Below, one piece after another: positions 58,257-64,000 of a DNA stretch of 64,000 nucleotides. The position numbers and the translations under genes were made by a program. Source of the DNA: RYN-230 sp963770535 (GTDB lineage: Bacteria; Actinomycetota; Actinomycetes; Streptosporangiales; Streptosporangiaceae); the NCBI GenBank assembly GCA_963770535.1, contig CAVYPZ010000003.1:3038001-3102000 (forward strand). The letters run 5' to 3'. The notes beneath the pieces are model-generated. The model was not told the DNA's origin and did not search any database. It saw only the letters and a list, made by a program, of their open reading frames with translations. Each line of letters begins with the position of its first letter. Position 1 is the first letter of the stretch.

Positions 58257-58858
58257 TTAGCCCCGGCGCTCCGCGACCCGCAGCAGGGCCCCGGCCACGC
58301 CGCCACCGCCGTCCGGCTCGCGGGTGATGACCAGCACCGTGTCGTCACCGGCGACGGTGCCGAGGATCGAGGGCCACGCGGCGTGGTCGACGGCCGAGGC
58401 GACGAACTGGGCCGCGCCGGCCGGGGTCCGCAGCACGACCAGGTTCGCGCTGGCCTCCGCGCTGAGCAGGAATTCGGACGCGACGCGGGCCAGCCGCCCG
58501 GACGGGTCCCGGTCCGGGCCGGGACTGTCGGCGGGCCCGCCGCGGGCGGCCGGCTCAGGCCGCGGCGCCCCGTCCTGGCCGCCGGGCGGGGCGGACAGGC
58601 TGCCGGGCAGGCCGCCGGGCCGTGAGCCCGGGCCGCCCGGCTCCTCGGGCAGCGCATACACCAGCGCCCCGTCCGGCCCGCGCAGCCGCACCGCGCCGAG
58701 TTCATCCAGGTCGCGGGACAAGGTGGCCTGGGTGACGGTCACCCCCCGCTCGGCGAGCAGATGAGACAGCTCGTCCTGGGACCGGACCGCGGTCCGGGTC
58801 AGGATGCCCGCGATCTGGGCCTGCCGCGCGGTCTTCGTGACCGGGCTCACGGGCGCCA

Positions 58859-58859
<1 letters not shown>
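58257..58859 (-). CDS. argR: Arginine repressor ArgR
   Basis: A 200-residue arginine-responsive regulator. The winged helix is ILTRTAVRSQDELSHLLAER followed by VTVTQATLSRDLDELGAVR. The C-terminal hexamer and arginine-binding domain ends ILGTVAGDDTVLVITREPDG, with the GTVAGDDT motif. Between the two is a Pro/Gly-rich insertion of about 45 residues (roughly 80-120), making it longer than the usual 150-170. The ATG overlaps the argF stop by one base. It should repress this operon through ARG boxes upstream of argC, outside the window. Confidence 0.93.
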
Positions 58860-59782
<923 letters not shown>

Positions 59783-59783
59783 A

Positions 59784-61025
59784 TCAGGCCTCCTGCCCGG
59801 CCGGGACTGGCCCGCCTGGGCTGCGGAGCGCGCCGAGGATGGCGGGCCAGGCGGCCAGGAACGCGGCGGCCTGGTCCTCGCCGAGGATCAGCGGGGGCGC
59901 GAGCCGGATCGCGTCCGGCTGGACGGCGTTGACCAGGAATCCGGCGTCGCGCGCGGCCGCTTCCGCCTGGGCCGCGACAGGCTGGGCCAGCATGGCGGCC
60001 AGCCAGAGGCCGCGGCCGCGCACGCCGCGCAGCAGCGGGTGGCTGATCGTGGCGAGGCCGTCCGCGAGCTGACGGCCCACCGTGGCCGCGTGCTCCAGCA
60101 GCCCCCCGGCCTCGATCGTGTCCAGCACGGCGAGGGCCGCGGCGCAGGCCACCGGGTTGCCGCCGAACGTGCTGCCGTGGTCACCCTTGCGCAGCGCGGT
60201 TCCCGCGTCGCCCAGCCCGATGCAGGCCCCGATCGGCAGCCCGCCGCCCAGGCCCTTGGCCAGCGTGAGCACATCGGGCCTCACGCCGTCGGCCTGGCAG
60301 GCGAACCAGGCGCCGGTACGCCCGATGCCGCTCTGGATCTCGTCCGCGACGAGCAGCGCGCCGGCCGCGTCGCAGGCGTCCCGCGCCGCCTGCAGGTAGC
60401 CCGGCGGCGGCGGGACCACGCCGCCTTCGCCGAGGGCCGGCTCCAGGAACACGGCGGCGGTGTCATCGCCGACCGCGGCCCGCAGCGCGGCCGCGTCGCC
60501 GTAGGGCACGAACCGCACCGTGAGGCCGAACGGCGCGAACGGCTCGCGGATGGAACTCTTGCCGGTCAGCGCGAGCGCGCCCATGGTCCGGCCGTGGAAC
60601 CCGTTCTCGGCGGCCACGAAGACCGGACGGCCCGGGCCCTGGTAGCGGCGGACCAGCTTGATGGCGGCCTCGTTGGCTTCGGTCCCCGAGTTGGCGAAGA
60701 ACACCCGGCCGCCGCCCGTGCCGCCTGGCAGCGTCGCGCCCAGCAGGCCGAGCAGCCGCTCGGCCAGGGCGACTTCCCCCTCGTGCACGAACAGGTTGGA
60801 GGTGTGGGCCAGGGTGGCGACCTGCCTGCTGACCGCCTCGACCACCGCGGGGTGCGCGTGCCCGAGGGAGCTGACCGCGATCCCCGCGAACATGTCGGTG
60901 TACTCGCGCCCGTCGGCGTCCCAGACCCGGCATCCCGCGCCGCGGGCCAGGGCGAGCGGCGGCAGCCCGTAGTTGGGCATGAGCGCCGCCTCGTACCGCG
61001 CCTGGAGGCGCTCCGTCGCGTTCAT
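59784..61025 (-). CDS. argD: Acetylornithine aminotransferase
   Basis: A 413-residue class-III PLP aminotransferase. It makes N-acetylornithine from the semialdehyde and may also serve lysine synthesis. The PLP lysine is in LTLAKGLGGGLPIG (about residue 256). Others are FFANSGTEANEAAIKLVRRY, ENGFHGRTMGALALTGK and LLVADEIQSGIGRTG. The ATG start overlaps the argB stop by four bases. The length is typical. Confidence 0.96.
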   Translation of the reverse strand: MNATERLQARYEAALMPNYGLPPLALARGAGCRVWDADGREYTDMFAGIAVSSLGHAHPAVVEAVSRQVATLAHTSNLFVHEGEVALAERLLGLLGATLPGGTGGGRVFFANSGTEANEAAIKLVRRYQGPGRPVFVAAENGFHGRTMGALALTGKSSIREPFAPFGLTVRFVPYGDAAALRAAVGDDTAAVFLEPALGEGGVVPPPPGYLQAARDACDAAGALLVADEIQSGIGRTGAWFACQADGVRPDVLTLAKGLGGGLPIGACIGLGDAGTALRKGDHGSTFGGNPVACAAALAVLDTIEAGGLLEHAATVGRQLADGLATISHPLLRGVRGRGLWLAAMLAQPVAAQAEAAARDAGFLVNAVQPDAIRLAPPLILGEDQAAAFLAAWPAILGALRSPGGPVPAGQEA

Positions 61026-62005
61026 GCCTGCCCTCCACCCGTGCTGGTTCCGCCCGTGCTGGTTCCGCCGGTGCTGGTCTCATCCGGGACGACCATGGTG
61101 CCGATGCCGGAGTCGGTGAAGATCTCCAGCAGCACCGAATGCGGCAGGCGCCCATCGAGCACGTGCGCCTGCGGTACCCCGCCGCGCACCGCCCGCAGGC
61201 AGGCCTCCATCTTCGGGATCATGCCCGCGCTCAGGCCGGGCAGCAGGTCCTCCAGCCCGGTCGCGCTGAGCAGGCTGATGACGTCGGCGGCGGAGTGCTT
61301 CCCGGCGCCCTGCCAGTTCGCGTACAGGCCCTCCACGTCGGTGAGCACGACGAGCTTGGCCGCGTCCAGCGCGACGGCCAGCGCGGCGGCGGCGGTGTCC
61401 GCATTGACGTTGTAGATCTCGCCGTCCTCACCGCGGGCCACGCTCGAGACCACCGGGACCCGGCCGTCACGCAGCAGCGCGAGGACAGCACCCGGGTCCA
61501 CCGTGTCGATCTCGCCGACCAGGCCGAGGTCCACCGGCTCGCCGTCCACCACGGCTCCGCGCCGGCTCGCGGTGAACAGGTTGGCGTCCTCCCCCGACAT
61601 GCCGATCGCGAACGGCCCGTTCCGGTTGATGAGGCCGACCAGGTCCCGGTTCACCTGGCCGGTGAGCACCATGCGGACCACGTCCATGGCCTCGGGTGAG
61701 GTGACGCGCAGGCCGGCTTTGAACGTGCTCGGCACGCCGAGCCGGTCCAGGTGGGCGGAGATCTGCGGACCGCCTCCGTGCACCACGACCGGGCGGATGC
61801 CGGCGTGCCGCAGGAACACCACGTCCTGCGCGAACGCGGCGCGCAGCTCGTCGTCGGCCATCGCGTGGCCGCCATATTTGATCACAACGGTCTGCCCGTG
61901 GAACCGGCTCAGCCAGGGCAGCGCCTCGATGAGCGTCTCGGCCTTGGCGAGCGCCGCGGCGGCCGGGTCCGCGTCCTGGCCCGGGGGATTCACGGTCGCG
62001 GTCAT
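61022..62005 (-). CDS. argB: Acetylglutamate kinase
   Basis: A 327-residue amino-acid kinase, the usual arginine-feedback step. Conserved are VVIKYGGHAMADDELRAAF, VVVHGGGPQISAHLDRLGV, LINRNGPFAIGMSGEDANLF and YNVNADTAAAALAVAL. The C-terminus carries a 15-base triplet repeat giving TSTGG units, a strain-variable tail of no obvious function. It overlaps both argJ and argD by four bases. Confidence 0.96.
   Translation of the reverse strand: MTATVNPPGQDADPAAAALAKAETLIEALPWLSRFHGQTVVIKYGGHAMADDELRAAFAQDVVFLRHAGIRPVVVHGGGPQISAHLDRLGVPSTFKAGLRVTSPEAMDVVRMVLTGQVNRDLVGLINRNGPFAIGMSGEDANLFTASRRGAVVDGEPVDLGLVGEIDTVDPGAVLALLRDGRVPVVSSVARGEDGEIYNVNADTAAAALAVALDAAKLVVLTDVEGLYANWQGAGKHSAADVISLLSATGLEDLLPGLSAGMIPKMEACLRAVRGGVPQAHVLDGRLPHSVLLEIFTDSGIGTMVVPDETSTGGTSTGGTSTGGGQA
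61041..61080 (-). repeat. 15-bp tandem repeat in the argB 3' end
   Basis: GTGCTGGTTCCGCCS-type units begin at 61041, 61056 and 61071, the last partial. They encode the repeated TSTGG at the ArgB C-terminus and are a likely site of length variation. Confidence 0.85.
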
Positions 62006-63204
62006 GTCGAGTACGCCGAGTTCTCGTGCACGTAGGCGGCGGTCAGGTCGGTCGTGCTGATCGTGGCGGCGTGCGGCCCGGCGGACAGGTCAACCGTGAT
62101 CGTCACGTTCTTCGCGTGCATGTCCACCTTGGACCGGTCGTCGCCGGCGCAGCCATTGCGGCAGACCCAGACACCGTTGATCGCGACGCTGAGCCGCTCC
62201 GGCTCGAAGGCCGCGTCCGTGGTGCCCACGGCGGACAGGACCCGCCCCCAGTTCGGGTCCTCCCCCCCGATCGCGCACTTGAGCAGGTTCGAGCGGGCCA
62301 CGGCCCGGCCGGCCGTGACCGCGTCCGCCTCGCTGGCCGCCCCGACCACCTCGACGGCGATCAGCTTGCTGGCTCCCTCGGCGTCCGCCTGGAGCTGGCG
62401 GGCCAGGTCCGTGCAGACCTCGGTCAGCACCGCGGCGAAATCGGCCACGCCAGGCGAGGTTCCGGCGGCCCCGCTGGCCAGCAGCAGCACCGTGTCGTTG
62501 GTGGACATGCAGCCGTCGGTGTCCAGCCGGTCGAAGGTGACCCGGGTCGCCTCGCGCAGCGCCTGGTCCAGCTCGGCCGGGCTGAGGTCCGCGTCGGTGG
62601 TGAGCACGCACAGCATGGTGGCCAGGGCCGGGGCGAGCATGCCCGCCCCCTTGGCCATCCCGCCGACGGTGTACCCGGGGGCCCGGTGGAATGCGATCTT
62701 GCTGACGGTGTCGGTGGTCCTGATCGCGTCGGCCGCGGTGGTCCCGCCGCTGCGCGAGGCGTCACCGAGAGCGGCGTCCAGGCCGCCCGCGATCAGGTCC
62801 ATCGGCAGCCGCTCCCCGATCAGGCCGGTGGAGCACACCGCGATCTCGCCCGCGGATCTCCGCCCCGCGGCAGGCCCCGTGCTGAGGGCCCCTGTGCTGA
62901 GGGCCCCTGTGCTGAGGGCCCGGGCCAGCCGCTCGGCGGTGGCGTGGGTGTCCTGGAAGCCGAGCGGCCCGGTGCACGCGTTGGCGCCGCCGGAGTTGAG
63001 CGCGACCGCCCGGACCCGGCCGCCTGCCACGACCTGCTGCGTCCAGAGCACCGGGGCAGCCTTGACCCGGTTGCGGGTGAAGACGGCCGCCGCGGCCCGC
63101 GAAGGGCCGTCGTTGATCACCACGGCGACATCACGCTCGCCCGACGCCTTCAGGCCGGCCGCCACGCCGGCCGCACGGAAACCCAGTGGCGCGGTGACGC
63201 TCAT
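62002..63204 (-). CDS. argJ: Bifunctional ornithine acetyltransferase / N-acetylglutamate synthase
   Basis: A 400-residue self-cleaving enzyme that recycles the acetyl group from acetylornithine to glutamate. The autocleavage site is MAKGAGMLAPALATMLCVL, where the Thr before ML becomes the nucleophile of the beta chain. GFRAAGVAAGLKASGERDVA opens the protein, and NSGGANACTGPLGF and CMSTNDTVLLLASG are further family blocks. An insertion of LSTGA repeats near residue 98 is coded by 15-base tandem units. It overlaps argB by four bases. Confidence 0.96.
   Translation of the reverse strand: MSVTAPLGFRAAGVAAGLKASGERDVAVVINDGPSRAAAAVFTRNRVKAAPVLWTQQVVAGGRVRAVALNSGGANACTGPLGFQDTHATAERLARALSTGALSTGALSTGPAAGRRSAGEIAVCSTGLIGERLPMDLIAGGLDAALGDASRSGGTTAADAIRTTDTVSKIAFHRAPGYTVGGMAKGAGMLAPALATMLCVLTTDADLSPAELDQALREATRVTFDRLDTDGCMSTNDTVLLLASGAAGTSPGVADFAAVLTEVCTDLARQLQADAEGASKLIAVEVVGAASEADAVTAGRAVARSNLLKCAIGGEDPNWGRVLSAVGTTDAAFEPERLSVAINGVWVCRNGCAGDDRSKVDMHAKNVTITVDLSAGPHAATISTTDLTAAYVHENSAYST
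62879..62923 (-). repeat. 15-bp tandem repeat inside argJ
   Basis: GTGCTGAGGGCCCCT occurs at 62879-62893 and 62894-62908, with a near copy at 62909-62923. It encodes LSTGA units in a surface loop of ArgJ. Being a multiple of three, copy-number change keeps the frame. Confidence 0.88.
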
Positions 63205-63238
63205 GACCTCGTTCCCCCGGTAGCGGCGGCGGCAGCGT

Positions 63239-64000
63239 TCATGGCGCGACTCCGTTGGCGGTAAGGCCGGCCGCTTCCGGCAGGCCGAGCATGAGGTTGG
63301 CGATCTGGATGGCTTGGCCGGCTGCCCCTTTGACCAGGTTGTCCAGGGCCGACACGACCACGGCCCGCCCGGCGTGGGGATCGGCCACCGCCTGCAGGTG
63401 CACCGCGTTGGACCCGACGGTTGCCGCGGTGCTGGGCCAGCGGTCTTCGGGCAGCACGCGGATGAACGGCTCCCCCGCGTAGGCGTTGACGAGGGCCTGG
63501 CGCGGCGCGCCGGGGTCGGCCGTGCCGCGGGGAGCAGCCGTCCCCCGCCCGGCGCCCGGGGTCAGGCGCGCGGTGCAGGTGGCCAGGATGCCGCGGGGCA
63601 TGGGGGCCAGCAGCGGGGTGAACGAGACGACGGGGGCCACGCCGGCGGCCTCCGCGAACGCCTGCTCGATTTCCGGGGTGTGCCGGTGGACGCCGCCCAC
63701 CTGGTATCCCGACACCGAGCCCATCACCTCGGTGGCCAGCAGGGTGTGCGTCGGGGTGCGGCCCGCCCCGGAGGTCCCGGAGGCTGCCACGACCACGATG
63801 TCGGCCGGCTCGGCCACCCCGCTGGCCAGCAGGGGGGTGAGGGCCAGGATCACTGCGGTGGCGTAGCAGCCCGGGGCCGCGACCCGCCGGGCGGCGGCGA
63901 TCTCGCCGCGGGCGCCCGGGAGCTCGGGCAGCCCGTAGACCCAGCGGCCGGCGTGCGCGGTCCGGTAGAACGCGGTCCAGTTCCCTGGGTCGGCGAGCCG
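63239..64000 (-). CDS. argC: N-acetyl-gamma-glutamyl-phosphate reductase, C-terminal part
   Basis: 253 codons up to the window edge; the N-terminal cofactor domain is outside. The catalytic cysteine is in RRVAAPGCYATAVILALTPL. VVVAASGTSGAGRTPTHTLL and YQVGGVHRHTPEIEQAF follow, then FTPLLAPMPRGILATCTARL and a C-terminal NLVKGAAGQAIQIANLMLG, all family features. It reduces acetylglutamyl phosphate to the semialdehyde with NADPH. It should be the first gene of the leftward argCJBDFR unit, with the controlling promoter and ARG boxes beyond 64000. Confidence 0.95.
   Translation of the reverse strand, partial: RLADPGNWTAFYRTAHAGRWVYGLPELPGARGEIAAARRVAAPGCYATAVILALTPLLASGVAEPADIVVVAASGTSGAGRTPTHTLLATEVMGSVSGYQVGGVHRHTPEIEQAFAEAAGVAPVVSFTPLLAPMPRGILATCTARLTPGAGRGTAAPRGTADPGAPRQALVNAYAGEPFIRVLPEDRWPSTAATVGSNAVHLQAVADPHAGRAVVVSALDNLVKGAAGQAIQIANLMLGLPEAAGLTANGVAP

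Overview
The window is chromosomal DNA of a high-G+C actinomycete. Four things point to this: the base composition and GTG/TTG starts, two proteins of the mycothiol-dependent isomerase family, a SteA/SteB pair, and a 23S rRNA with the extra helix-54 insertion usual in high-G+C Gram-positives. No transposase, integrase, phage gene, CRISPR array or tRNA gene was seen. The species cannot be named from the sequence alone.

Layout. 1-1354: divergent menC (fragment) and menE for menaquinone. 1647-5903: a primary-type sigma factor behind an ECF-like promoter, an AraC regulator, azlCD and a GNAT acetyltransferase. 5965-12625: a class-V aminotransferase, a mycothiol-isomerase-like protein, a 30/31-bp repeat array in a divergent promoter region, an asymmetric two-subunit ABC exporter and a small coiled-coil protein. 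12834-18422: a DUF5999 protein behind CRP-like sites, a small hydrolase, uvrA, a second mycothiol isomerase and a metallo-beta-lactamase-fold hydrolase. 18438-20053: a class F sortase with a DUF4397 surface protein. 20141-27815: an overlapping envelope operon (SteA, SteB, a MraY-like transferase, MurJ, a GT4 glycosyltransferase, and a frameshifted membrane protein). 27943-31774: recN, nadK, tlyA and a small conserved gene. 31936: an SCP2-like protein behind a 13-codon upstream ORF.

32460-36812 is an accessory-looking unit reading leftward: ECF sigma factor with a SnoaL-like tail, cupin-like protein, MFS exporter, SDR and a second SDR broken by a one-base frameshift. 37231-46304: Nei-type glycosylase, an ABC-2 transporter, HAD phosphatase, TPR protein, DUF1015 protein, GT39-like glycosyltransferase and a second metallo-hydrolase. 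46321-48408: a 695-residue protein with a long Arg/Gly/Ser-rich arm, a TPR-like core and an acidic repeat tail.

48652-53930 is a complete rRNA operon (16S-23S-5S, leftward). It has two good promoters, recognisable processing stems for 16S and 23S, no spacer tRNA and a 16-bp terminator hairpin. 54634-64000 holds tyrS, mpg and the arginine genes argH, argR, argF, argD, argB, argJ and argC (cut by the window edge). argG is missing from its usual place between argR and argH.

The order arg genes - mpg - tyrS - TPR - HAD - tlyA - nadK - recN - steA - steB matches the conserved actinobacterial backbone known from Mycobacterium. The rRNA operon and the ECF/MFS/SDR unit look inserted into it. Several rightward genes have a TANNNT -10 element 6-7 bases before the start codon, suggesting leaderless mRNAs. 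Two genes are each broken by a single missing base in a GC-rich run, so assembly error should be excluded before reading biology into them.
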